A stretch of DNA of 64,000 nucleotides from positions 960,180 through 1,024,179 of the forward strand of contig LIHN01000001.1 of NCBI GenBank assembly GCA_001314545.1, given 5' to 3'. The DNA is from Bacteroidetes bacterium HLUCCA01 (GTDB lineage: Bacteria > Bacteroidota > Rhodothermia > Balneolales > HLUCCA01). Under the pieces are notes generated by a model. The model searched no databases, was not told where the DNA came from, and saw nothing but the letters and a program-made list of their open reading frames with translations. Shown here piece after piece: positions 18,076 through 27,100 of this stretch; position 1 is the first letter of the stretch, and every line of letters begins with the position of its first letter. Made by a program: the position numbers and the translations under genes.

Positions 18076-18498
18076 AACTTCGCGACCGACTCCGAAGTTT
18101 AGGTGCTTGTAATACAATACAGTCCCACAGCATTGCACGTGCAACAATTTAATGTGGATAGCTTGACGTCGTGTTGCTTCAGACCAGGTTCCTGCCACCG
18201 GACAGCCTGATCGAAGTAATAGGTGAAGTAGTTCGGTGTGTTTCGGTTTTCAGCAGGCAGGGGTTAAGCAACATCCTCCCAAACCAACGTTGGTTCGACG
18301 GCTTTTCGATGTTAAACGGATTGAAGTTCGTTCTTTCACCGTCAGCAGACTGTGATATAGTAAAGCACAACATTGGATCTGCACCACATATTTGTGATTA
18401 TATATTGAAAATCTAATATTAATCTTTAGTATTTCATTAATTCTATTATATTAACCTCATATACTTCGAAGAAACAATGATGTCACATTTCAAACCAG
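18076..18498. other. Non-coding spacer with a 14-bp palindrome
   Basis: No convincing gene lies here; the short frames on both strands lack coding character. The only structure seen is the perfect palindrome AACCAACGTTGGTT at 18282-18295. The last 80 bases are AT-rich and likely hold the promoter of the ATPase gene. Confidence 0.5.
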
Positions 18499-19665
18499 AT
18501 GCTTATAAACAGACCTTCATTCATCGATGAAATCAGAAAATCCATCAGGAATAATCCGGTAACGGCCATTATGGGGCCGCGTCAGTGCGGCAAAACCACC
18601 TTGGCCCGTTCAATAGCCAAAACAACGGATAGCATCATATTTGATCTTGAGGATCCCACCGATTTCGAATTGCTGTTGCAGAACCCCAAAATGATCCTTC
18701 AACAGCAAAAAGGGCTCGTTGTTATTGATGAAGTCCAGCGAAATCCGGATATGTTCCGGTTGTTGCGGGTATTGGCTGATGAAGCGGATGCTCCAAGAAA
18801 GTTTCTGATACTTGGAAGTGCCTCACCCGATTTAATTCAAAAGTCGTCGGAAAGTCTGGCCGGCCGGATCGGTTTCGTAAATCTGACTGGATTTAATCTC
18901 ATGGAAACAGGGATCAAAAGCCTGGATAAGCTCTGGAAGCGAGGTGGGTTTCCAAAATCGTTTCTTGGAACCGATGAAGAGCAAAGTTTTTCCTGGAGGG
19001 AAAATTTCATCCAGACATTTTTGGAAAGGGATATCTCAAATTTTGGGTTCAATATACCTGCGGTAACCCTCAGACGATTCTGGCTGATGCTGGCACATTA
19101 CCACGGCCAGATTTGGAATGGGGCCGAATTTGCACGTTCACTTGGGGTGTCGGAGCCGACCGTAAAAAGGTACCTCGATATTCTTACGGGCACATATATG
19201 ATCAGGCAACTTCAACCATGGCACGAGAACCTGAAAAAAAGGCAGGTAAAGGCGCCCAAAGTCTACATTCGGGACAGTGGTATAGTACACGCACTCCTGG
19301 GCATGGAGGCAGATGCCATTCTAACTAACGTGAAATCGGGTGCCTCCTGGGAAGGGTTCATTATTGAACAGCTGCTTTCCAGACTTTCGACGCGCGACTT
19401 TTATTATTGGAGGACGCATACCGGTATCGAGCTTGACCTTATGGTTCTGAAAAGCGGTAAAAGACTGGGGTTTGAGGTTACGTTTTCTGAAACACCAAAA
19501 ATTACCCGGTCGATGCTTTCTGCCCGTGAAGATTTAAAACTGGATCAGTTATTCATCATTTATAACGGGCACAGGCTGGTTGCGCTGGAGCATTCTATCA
19601 TTGCCGTTCCGGCGTCGAATATCGTTGATTTCGATTTCTTGAGTTCAGGTTGCAAAGGGTCATGA
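18499..19665 (+). CDS. AAA-family ATPase with DUF4143 domain
   Basis: 388 aa, typical for this family. Walker A is GPRQCGKTT (residues 26-34) and Walker B is GLVVIDEVQ (72-80, Asp77/Glu78); a sensor-like LGSASPDL follows, then the RIGFVNLTGFNLMETG turn that is conserved in the AAA_14 family. The C-terminal half carries the DUF4143 winged-helix/nuclease-like region (SLGVSEPTVKRYLDILTGTYMIRQLQPWHENLKKR, and ELDLMVLKSGKRLGFEV, where the E-x-D pattern resembles restriction-like nuclease cores). Such proteins are patchily distributed, are often in accessory regions, and have no settled function; a link with toxin or defence modules has been suggested. The ATG at 18499 follows an AT-rich spacer. 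Confidence 0.87.
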   Translation: MLINRPSFIDEIRKSIRNNPVTAIMGPRQCGKTTLARSIAKTTDSIIFDLEDPTDFELLLQNPKMILQQQKGLVVIDEVQRNPDMFRLLRVLADEADAPRKFLILGSASPDLIQKSSESLAGRIGFVNLTGFNLMETGIKSLDKLWKRGGFPKSFLGTDEEQSFSWRENFIQTFLERDISNFGFNIPAVTLRRFWLMLAHYHGQIWNGAEFARSLGVSEPTVKRYLDILTGTYMIRQLQPWHENLKKRQVKAPKVYIRDSGIVHALLGMEADAILTNVKSGASWEGFIIEQLLSRLSTRDFYYWRTHTGIELDLMVLKSGKRLGFEVTFSETPKITRSMLSAREDLKLDQLFIIYNGHRLVALEHSIIAVPASNIVDFDFLSSGCKGS

Positions 19666-19711
19666 TGCAAGGACGCCAGCAGTTCAGTTCAGCGATTTGT
19701 GTTCTGACAGG

Positions 19712-19725
19712 CTTAGACGGCTAAG
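19712..19725. promoter_or_regulatory. CTTAG-CTAAG inverted repeat upstream of iron-binding protein gene
   Basis: CTTAG, four spacer bases (acgg), CTAAG, followed by a further GCCTAA half-site at 19732. It lies 133-146 bp upstream of the start at 19858 and resembles the half-site TTAG of the DtxR-like box at 19790; it may be a second operator. Confidence 0.35.
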
Positions 19726-19789
19726 TTATATGCCTAAATACCAATATAATGACGGTTTCTTTTGTGCGTCGGTCTGCGTATTATTTGGT

Positions 19790-19800
19790 TTTAGTCTAAA
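19790..19800. promoter_or_regulatory. DtxR/IdeR-like iron box
   Basis: TTTAG-T-CTAAA, a perfect 5-1-5 palindrome 57 bp upstream of the ferric-iron binding protein start. The core TTAGnCTAA matches the centre of the DtxR/IdeR consensus (TTAGGTTAGsCTAACCTAA). A nearly identical element (TTTAGACTAAG) lies in the heme operon promoter at 34390, which supports a shared iron regulator. Confidence 0.55.
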
Positions 19801-19857
19801 TTAGCACAAGATGATTTGTGCAGTTCTATCCCCCATCGAATAAACCCCATATTTGCC

Positions 19858-20877
19858 ATGAAATTTACCCGACTCTTACTGTTTGTTTTCACCATCGCCT
19901 TCGTGGCCGGAGCCTGCTCCGATGCGAAAGAAGTCAACATCTACTCGGCCCGGCACTATGATACCGATCTGGAACTCTACGAGAAGTTCACCGAACAAAC
20001 CGGCATCAAGGTCAACCTGCTGGAAGGTCGCAGCGATGAACTCATCGAACGCATTTCCAGCGAAGGTACCAACTCCCCGGCCGATATTCTGATTACCGTG
20101 GATGCAGGTCGACTGTGGCGGGCCAAGGAAGCCGGTATTTTCCAGCCGCTCGACTCGGAAATGCTGACCTCGCTGATTCCCGCTGAACTGCGCGACCGTG
20201 ACGATATGTGGGTTGGATTCTCGAAACGAACCCGGGGCATAGTCTACCACAAAGACCGCGTTGATCCGGCCAATTTCCGCGGATACCGCGAGCTGACCGA
20301 CGAGCAGTGGCGAGGCCGGCTGTGCATCCGCTCGTCCAACAACATCTACAATCAGTCGCTGGTGGCATCGGCCATCGAAACCTACGGCGTGGAAGCAACC
20401 GAAGCGTGGGCCGCGGGCATGGTGGCTAACTTTGCACGAAGTCCGCAGGGCGGCGATACCGACCAGATCCGCGCTGTGGCGGCGGGCGAATGCGATATTG
20501 CCGTGGTCAATCACTACTACCTGGCCCGACTCATGGCCTCTGAGCGCGAGGAAGATCAGCAGGTTGCTGCGGCTGTGGATATGTATTTCCCTTCGGCTGC
20601 GTTCGGCGGCACCCACGTGAACATCAGTGGTGCAGGGATTACAGCCAATGCCCCGAACCGCGACCATGCCATTGCGTTTCTGGAATTTCTGGCTACCGAA
20701 GAAGCCCAGGCCATTTATGCCATTGCCAATAACGAATTCCCCATCCTGACCGATATGGAAGTATCCGGTGTTCTGGGCGATTTCACCGATTTTGATACCG
20801 ACGCAGTGAACGTGACTTCGTACGGTGAAAACAATCCGGAGGCCATACGTCTGATGGACCGTGTAAACTGGCCGTAA
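19858..20877 (+). CDS. Ferric iron ABC transporter substrate-binding lipoprotein (FbpA/FutA family)
   Basis: 339 aa from the ATG at 19858 (an upstream in-frame ATG at 19816 would precede the signal with a polar leader). The lipoprotein signal ends FVAGACSD (Cys20). Family marks are VNIYSARHYDTDLELYEKFTEQTGI at the N-terminus, ADILITVDAGRLWRAKEAGI, the conserved IRSSNNIYNQSLVASAIE region, and CDIAVVNHYYLARL, whose paired tyrosines are the usual Fe(III) ligands. The role is capture of Fe(III) in the periplasm or at the outer leaflet for an ABC permease. The permease gene lies convergent downstream (21115-22812); no dedicated ATPase gene is in the window. An iron box at 19790 suggests iron repression. 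Confidence 0.92.
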   Translation: MKFTRLLLFVFTIAFVAGACSDAKEVNIYSARHYDTDLELYEKFTEQTGIKVNLLEGRSDELIERISSEGTNSPADILITVDAGRLWRAKEAGIFQPLDSEMLTSLIPAELRDRDDMWVGFSKRTRGIVYHKDRVDPANFRGYRELTDEQWRGRLCIRSSNNIYNQSLVASAIETYGVEATEAWAAGMVANFARSPQGGDTDQIRAVAAGECDIAVVNHYYLARLMASEREEDQQVAAAVDMYFPSAAFGGTHVNISGAGITANAPNRDHAIAFLEFLATEEAQAIYAIANNEFPILTDMEVSGVLGDFTDFDTDAVNVTSYGENNPEAIRLMDRVNWP

Positions 20878-20928
20878 AGAGACCGTCGTTTGCCGTACAG
20901 ACGATCCTGAAGGCATTACACCCTGTCC

Positions 20929-20963
20929 AGCCCTGTCGGTTTACTGCCGGCAGGGCTTTTTTT
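20929..20963 (+). terminator. Intrinsic terminator between convergent iron-transport genes
   Basis: Stem agccctgtcgg / ccggcagggct (one mismatch) with a 7-nt loop and a run of seven T residues on the plus strand. It ends the binding-protein transcript. Confidence 0.85.
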
Positions 20964-20970
20964 GTACTTC

Positions 20971-21122
20971 GTTGGTTGCCCTACTCCGCCTTAACGGGAT
21001 CCTGAGTCGAAACCCGGCACGATGCCGGTCGGCCGTTCGCTGCGCTGCCCCGGACACCCGGTACGATGCCGCTTCTGCATCCACCCGCCCGCAGTGAACC
21101 TTAATGTTGCTGCCCTACTCCT
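20971..21122. repeat. Degenerate repeats at the 3' end of the permease gene
   Basis: The bases around the permease stop codon (gttgctgccctactcc, 21106-21121) recur almost unchanged at 20971-20987 (gttggttgccctactcc). A second pair, acccggcacgatgccg and acccggtacgatgccg, lies between them about 44 bp apart. The pattern is a gene 3' end copied into the adjacent spacer. Confidence 0.55.
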
Positions 21123-22812
21123 CGTCGGTCTGCCTCGACCGGGCGATGGATCGGCTGAGTATAATCACCGGAATGAGTCCGACCAGCACAATGGCCAGGG
21201 CTGCACCGGACGACTCGGCAAGCCGTTCATCAGACGCCAGCCGGTACACCTGAATAGCCAGGGTATCAAAGTTGAACGGCCGTATGATCAGCGTAGCCGG
21301 CAATTCCTTGATGATATCCACCACCACCAGCATGATGGCGGCAAACAGGCTGCCTGAAAGCATGGGAATGTGGACCTTACGCAGCACCTTGGTAAAACTA
21401 TAGCCCATCCCCCAGGCCGCCTCGTCCATATTCGGAGTAATCTTATTCAGGCTGGACTCCACCGTATTGAACGCCACGGCCAGAAATCGTACGAGGTAGG
21501 CAAAAACCAGGGCAAAGACGGTTCCGCTGAACAGCAGTCCGGTAGAGAAACCGAACAGCTCGCGCGACTTCCCGTCGATGAAATTATCCAGCCACCCGAA
21601 CGGGATCAGGATACCTACTGCGATGACGGTACCCGGAATGGCGTACCCCATCGTACCGATTTTCGTGGCAGACTGAATCAATCTGCCCGACCTTCGGCGA
21701 TTTCCATAGGCCAGGACCATGGCCACCAGAACCGTAACAACGCCACCGATGGTGGCCAGAATGAAGGTGTTACCCATGAGTCCCAGTATCCGGGTATTGA
21801 CGGCGGACCCGAAATTGGCCACCAGCATATTTACCAGAATAACTACCGGTACCAGGAACCCGAACACCACCGGAACCGAGCAGAATGCGGTGCTGGCCCA
21901 GGCTTTCCAGCCGGTCAGTTTGAACAGTTTTATGCGTTTGTACCGGCCGGCCGTGGACTGGCGGGTGTACATGTTCTTGCGCGACCATTGTTCCAGCAGG
22001 ATCAGCACAAGAATAAAAAGCATAAGAAAGGCCGACAACTGGGCGGCGGCCACGCGCTCACCGAGTCCGAACCAGGTTCGGTAGATCCCCGTGGTGAAGG
22101 TCTGCACCCCGAAATAGTCCACCGTCCCGAAGTCGTTCAGGGTTTCCATGAGGGCCAGGGCCATCCCCGCGGCAATGGAGGGTCGGGCCAGGGGCAGGGC
22201 GATGCGGTAGAAACAGGCGGTGGGTGAGCTGCCCAGACTCCGGCCGGCCTCCAGCAGGGAAATCGATTGCTCCAGAAAGGCGGTGCGTGTGAGCAGGTAC
22301 ACGTAGGGGAAGAACACCAGCGACATCAGTACGATGGCGCCTTCGATGGAGCGAATTTCCGGGAACCAGTAGTCGACCGCTTCCCATCCGGTTACCGCGC
22401 GGAGGTAGCCCTGCACCGGTCCTTCAAAGGCCAGCAGGTCGGTGTAGGTATAAGCCAGCAGATAGGCCGGCATCGCCATGGGCAAAATCAGCAGCCACTG
22501 AAAATGCCGGCTGCCCGGGAAGGAACACATCGTAACCAGCCAGGCCGTTCCCACCCCGATGACCAGTACACCGGTACCCACGCCCACCATCAGCAGCAGG
22601 GAGTTGCGAACATACCCGGGAAGAACCGTGGCCGCCAGATGCCCCCAGATATCGCCGCTGGAGGCAAAGAACACGTTGGATATCACCGAAAGTATAGGAA
22701 TGGAGACCAGCAGGGCGATGGTGACCGTGACCCAGCTCCATGCGCGTGAACCCGATCGGGCGGGCCGTCGCGTGAGCCGGGTGCGGGTGATTTCGAGGAG
22801 GTTTTTGAGCAT
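21115..22812 (-). CDS. Fused iron ABC transporter permease (FbpB-type)
   Basis: 565 aa with about twelve hydrophobic segments in two homologous halves, as usual for fused FbpB/HitB/CysTW-type permeases. Each half carries an EAA loop: LEAGRSLGSSPTACFYRIALPLARPSIAAG in the first and MDEAAWGMGYSFTKVLRKVHIPMLSGSL in the second, which contact the ATPase. It translocates Fe(III) delivered by the binding protein at 19858, whose gene is convergent with this one, an unusual split of one transporter over two transcripts. The matching ATPase is not in the window and must be elsewhere. No palindrome like that at 19790 was seen in its own upstream region. Confidence 0.9.
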   Translation of the reverse strand: MLKNLLEITRTRLTRRPARSGSRAWSWVTVTIALLVSIPILSVISNVFFASSGDIWGHLAATVLPGYVRNSLLLMVGVGTGVLVIGVGTAWLVTMCSFPGSRHFQWLLILPMAMPAYLLAYTYTDLLAFEGPVQGYLRAVTGWEAVDYWFPEIRSIEGAIVLMSLVFFPYVYLLTRTAFLEQSISLLEAGRSLGSSPTACFYRIALPLARPSIAAGMALALMETLNDFGTVDYFGVQTFTTGIYRTWFGLGERVAAAQLSAFLMLFILVLILLEQWSRKNMYTRQSTAGRYKRIKLFKLTGWKAWASTAFCSVPVVFGFLVPVVILVNMLVANFGSAVNTRILGLMGNTFILATIGGVVTVLVAMVLAYGNRRRSGRLIQSATKIGTMGYAIPGTVIAVGILIPFGWLDNFIDGKSRELFGFSTGLLFSGTVFALVFAYLVRFLAVAFNTVESSLNKITPNMDEAAWGMGYSFTKVLRKVHIPMLSGSLFAAIMLVVVDIIKELPATLIIRPFNFDTLAIQVYRLASDERLAESSGAALAIVLVGLIPVIILSRSIARSRQTDEE

Positions 22813-23216
22813 GCTGGGGTTCCGTCGGGGGTGATTGAGGCCTCCGGGCGGTAAGCGTATTTGAAATATGGGGTTCGAATGCGGTATGGGTCAGGCGGAA
22901 GGCAGGTACGGTGACATCTGCGGGGCCGCCTATCCAACAGACTTGCAAAAATACCAATAATGCCGCAGGGATTAAACGATTCTGCGCAGCGAGATGGATA
23001 AATATTGGGGTATGGTCTGTCCGGGTATTCGCAGAACATCCGGCATTCCCGGCACGTGCGTCACCGGCACGTGCGAGTCACCGGCAGCGGATCCGACACG
23101 TGCGTCACCGGCAGCGAATCCGGCACGTGCGTCACCGGCAGCGTCACCGGCACGTAGGGCAACCCCGGATTATCCGGCGTATGCGGCATGCATTGCAGCC
23201 TGGCGGCACGTGCAGG
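22813..23216. other. Spacer with GC-rich repeats, no gene
   Basis: Between the permease start and the end of the response regulator gene. The part 22813-23030 should hold the permease promoter (read on the minus strand); 23048-23160 is the 27-bp repeat block. No open frame in it has a plausible product. Confidence 0.5.
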
Positions 23217-23221
23217 TCACA
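23048..23221. repeat. 27-bp degenerate tandem repeat rich in CACGTG
   Basis: Units of the form ggcacgtgcgtcaccggcag followed by cgaatcc recur four to five times between about 23060 and 23155, with truncated copies (ggcacgtgcgtcacc) at the edge. The same words appear at the stop codon of the response regulator gene itself (ggcacgtgcaggtcac, 23206-23221), so the block looks derived from that 3' end. CACGTG is self-complementary, so units can pair with each other. Confidence 0.75.
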
Positions 23222-23861
23222 GTCCCAGGATGTGCTTGTTTTCCAGTACGAAACGGGTGAGTGCGTTTACACCGTTGAGTCCCAGTTTGCTGCAGATGTT
23301 GTTACGGTGATTTTCAACCGTGCGATAGCTTACCCCCAGTTTTTCGGCGATTTCCTTGCTGGACAGCGATTGGCTGACCCCTTGCAGAACAGCCTTTTCC
23401 ATTCGGGTGAGATTGTCCAGATTGGAACGCAGTTGCCGTTTATCCGGAGCTGCCTCTGTGAGGCTTTCGGTGGCCTGGGCGTTGAAATATTTCTTCCCGC
23501 TGAGAATGGTTTTCAGGCAGCGTTCAATTTCCTCCGGAGCCGACTCCTTCGGCAGATAGGCGCTTACACCCAGCAGAATAGATTCCCTGACCAATAAACG
23601 GTCGTTGTACATGGTCATCAGCACAATCCGGTTGTTTTGCACGATGTCCGGATGATCGCGCAGAAACTGAATCCCGTTGCCGTCGGGCAGGTTCACATCC
23701 AGAATCACCACATCCGGCGTACGTTCAGCCAGGATGTCCAGCGTTTCCCTGATATTACTTGCCTGAAGGACGGTTGAGTCAGGATACAGCAGGGTTATAA
23801 TCTGCTGCAGTCCTTTCCGAAACATCGGATGATCGTCCACTAAAACGAATACATTACTCAA
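23217..23861 (-). CDS. NarL/FixJ-type response regulator
   Basis: 214 aa. Receiver domain: acidic pair DD at 9-10 (VLVDDHPMF), phosphoacceptor Asp55 (VVILDVNLPDG), switch Thr in VLMTMYND and Lys in AYLPKE. The LuxR-type HTH lies at about 150-205 (LTRMEKAVLQGVSQSLSSKEIAEKLGVSYRTVENHRNNICSKLGL). All phosphorylation residues are present. It lies downstream of the sensor kinase gene on the same strand, after 286 bp of spacer that contains a 66-bp-period repeat, so the two form the obvious pair but may have separate promoters. Targets are not evident. Confidence 0.93.
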   Translation of the reverse strand: MSNVFVLVDDHPMFRKGLQQIITLLYPDSTVLQASNIRETLDILAERTPDVVILDVNLPDGNGIQFLRDHPDIVQNNRIVLMTMYNDRLLVRESILLGVSAYLPKESAPEEIERCLKTILSGKKYFNAQATESLTEAAPDKRQLRSNLDNLTRMEKAVLQGVSQSLSSKEIAEKLGVSYRTVENHRNNICSKLGLNGVNALTRFVLENKHILGL

Positions 23862-23989
23862 AATTACGTCCCTGTTGCGGTTTTCATAAGCACGAATCCA
23901 CGATGATTGGCCGGTGCATTGCCATAGTCGTATAATAAAAGAATTTACGAGGGATAAAACTTGAGTAGAAACGCACGGTTACAAAGTAT

Positions 23990-24092
23990 TGTGTAAGCAC
24001 CGCAGTTTGCTGGGGGTACCGGCAACCGGCCGCGGCCGGACCCACATTGACCTGCTGTGTAAGCAACATAGTTTGCTGGGGTACCGGCAACC
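23990..24092. repeat. Two 37-38-bp direct repeats with 66-bp period
   Basis: Copies at 23990-24027 and 24056-24092 share tgtgtaagca, agtttgctgggg and taccggcaacc. The offset is 66 bp, the same as the repeat at 13.5 kb, whose complementary strand carries the related core acgttgctgggtgtaccgg. No gene is seen in 23862-24147. Confidence 0.75.
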
Positions 24093-24147
24093 AATTCCCG
24101 CAAAGATACTTAGTGCAGGGTATGTCAGCAACACCCGGGTTACCCGG

Positions 24148-27100
24148 TCACACCGTGGACGACAAGGGCTTCCGCAATCGGATTATCGTTCCGCCCTCCG
24201 CCGGACTATCCACAGAAAACACCGCCTGAAGATGGGCGGCCCGCTCTTCGAAAGACCGAAACCCCATGGTTTCAGCCGGTTCGTTCCGGTTCACATGGCC
24301 AATTCCGATCCCGTCGTCACGGATTTCCGTGAGCAGATAGCCCTCCACACGATCTGCCTGAATCAGCACATGGCAGTTACGGGCCTGAGCGTGTTTGATA
24401 ACATTGGTGATACTTTCCTGCACAAAACGGTAGAACAGCAAGGCTTCATCGGGTGTGATTACATCGTCAATGGGATCGATAGACCATGTAAAGCGCACCT
24501 GTGCCATGGGCTGCAGCGATTCCAGCAGGGCTTGAATCGACTTGGAGACGCCTATTTTTTCGAGCAGATGCGGGTGAATATTTTGGGAGATTTCACGGAT
24601 TTCGGCAACCGTATCGGTGATAAGGTCGTTAATTTCCTGGTATTTCTCCTCGGCGAAATCGTCCTTTACGGTCATGAGCACCTGCCGGAACGAGAGTTTG
24701 ACGAGCATGAGCTTGCTGCCGATACTATCATGCAGCGCTTCGGCAACCCTGCGACGCTCCTCGTCCTGAAAGAGCATGAGCTGACGGGAGTACTTCCGTG
24801 ACATGGCTATGGTATGACGCAGTTTCTGCAGGTAGCTGTTCACACTGAAGGCAACCATTCCGGCAATCAGCAGGATGGCACCCAGCTGAACATACCATAG
24901 CTGGTAGAATGGACTTTGAATGCGGAACCACACCTCCGACACCGGGGCCTGATGCAGGCTTGCTTCGGTCGATCGGACCAGCTGCAGCTGGTAGGTACCG
25001 GGCTGCAGTCCGGCCAGGATCAGTTCATTCTGGATGGGATTTCGCCGCCAGGTGGTGTCAATGTTGGCAAACCGGTACCAGTACGATGACGCCCTGGGAT
25101 TGTAGAAAACGGGCGAGGCAAACTGGATGTTAACCTGGTTGTCTGTATAAGGCAGCCGCAGCATATCGGTTGCATTCAGCCGATAGGTTCCGGAGGAGGC
25201 AGACAAGGTTTCGATGTACACGGTATGAGAGCGGTTTTCGGAGGTGATCTGCTCCGGACGGAAGAAGTTCACGCCTTGAATTCCACCCAGAAACAGGATT
25301 TCACCACGGTAACTGGCATAGGACTTCCGGTTGAACTCGTTAGACTGCAACCCGTCGACGTTTCGAAAATTGGTGAAGGATTCATTTCGGACATCCATCC
25401 AGCTGATACCCAGGTTGGTGCTCATCCACAGGTTCCCCAACCGATCGAACTGTACGGAGTAGATGGTGTTATTGGGCAGTCCCGACTCCGTGGTATAATT
25501 TTTCAGCAGGCGAAAGTCCGGATCCAGGTGCAGCAGTCCGTTATCGGTACCCATCCAGAAATCCCCGTTGGTGTCCTTTGTCATGCTCAGAAACCGAACA
25601 GCGCCGTAATCGCGGTTTAGCAGGTACGCTGCCTGAACAGCCTCGCCGGAAAAACGCAGGTGTACCAGCCGTCCGTCAAAGGTTCCTGCATAGAAGTCGC
25701 CATCCCCGAATTCCCTGACAAAACTGAATTGGATTCCGGACCATGGTGTCAGTGCAGGATGTATGACCTCGCGCAGGGCGGATGTATCAAAAATACGCAG
25801 GCCGTTCGAGGTGGACAGCAGCAAGCGCACCGGGTCAATCCAGGTAAGATCCTGAACCAGATTACTCAGGTAATCGCCGTTATTGAACGAAAACAACTGG
25901 TACGCATTGGTGGTCAGGTCCAGCGTGATCAGTCCGTTTCCTTCAGTACCTATCCATAGCTGCGTTTCATCTGCGGGATCGGCTGTTATAGAAAAAGGTA
26001 TGTAGGCGTTGTTACCGGAATTACCGCCCAGCAACGCTTCCGACTGCATGGTCCCGAAATTATAGCGTTCCAGTCCGCTGTACCCGCCGATGAGTACTTC
26101 GTGGGGGCTGAGCGGGTAGATAGCGCGGATACTACTGCTCTGCAGGGCATCCGGGGCGTTTTCGCGATGCGAAAGCAGCCCGAACCAGGTGCTTGTGTTG
26201 TAGATCCGGCTCAGGCCGAACCCGATGGTACCCAGCCAGAGTATGCCATCCTGACTCATGGTGATACTCCGGGCCATGACTACATTATCACCCATATTGG
26301 ACACTGAAGCTGCTAACTCGGGTTGGGATCCGGTGCCGTCAGGCGACCAGACGTACACGCGGTTACCTTCTCCTGAGGCCCAGAGCCTGCCGTCCTGGTA
26401 GGTAATAGCCGCAATCGGCTCGGGGTAGCGGGCCATGTAGCAGACCTGCTGCAGGGCGGCATCGTACACATAAACCCGTTCCTGCAGGGCCAGGGCGTAG
26501 CGATTGTTGCCCAGCGATGTGTAGTCCAGTACTGCGCCCTGGTTCACGTTGCTGTAATCGGCCAATTTTTGGAGCTGTCCTGAGGCGAGGTGATATCGGT
26601 GAACGGTACGCTCGAAGGAGAATAAAACCAGGGTTGAATCGGCTTCCGGGAATACGGCCCTCAGACCGGGAATCTCGCGCGGAAGGGGCAGCTGATCGAA
26701 GCGGTCGAGGCTGGCATTGTAGGCGAGCAGGTCTTTGCCCGCCACGGCGTAGATCCGGCCATCATCGGTGGCAGCAATATGGTAAACACCCTCACTGTTT
26801 CCGTTGGGGTTAAGCATGCTATGGTTGGTGTACCGTTGAAACCGGCCTTCATTCGGATCATAGATACTGATCATGGATGCATTATGACCGACTATGATGC
26901 GATGGTCATGCGTTTCGGCCAGCGCATAGATATCGCTGGATGCAATGGTGGTTGAATCGGTGATACTTCGACGGAAAATTCGGTTTTCGTGGCCGTCATA
27001 GCGGTTAAGTCCGTCGTTGGTACCAATCCACAGAAATCCGTGTGAGTCGGTCATCAGGGTCGTGACCACGTTTTGCGACAGGCCTTCATCAACAGTCAGG

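Noticed and set aside
18171-18416. Overlapping short frames on both strands before the DUF4143 gene
   Set aside because: Neither has a recognisable motif and both lie in a spacer that also contains a palindrome; treated as non-coding.
19876-20916. 346-codon open frame antisense to the ferric-iron binding protein gene
   Set aside because: The sense strand encodes an unmistakable lipoprotein of the FbpA family; the antisense frame has no domain and arises from GC-rich third positions.
23990-24092. Possible CRISPR array (also considered at 13.5, 23.1 and 35.2 kb)
   Set aside because: Units are adjacent or have related intervening sequence, there are no unique spacers of constant length, repeats are not conserved as in CRISPR, and no cas genes are present.
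23989-24801. Plus-strand frame over the repeat and the kinase C-terminus
   Set aside because: It runs antisense to the well-supported kinase domain and has no domain of its own.
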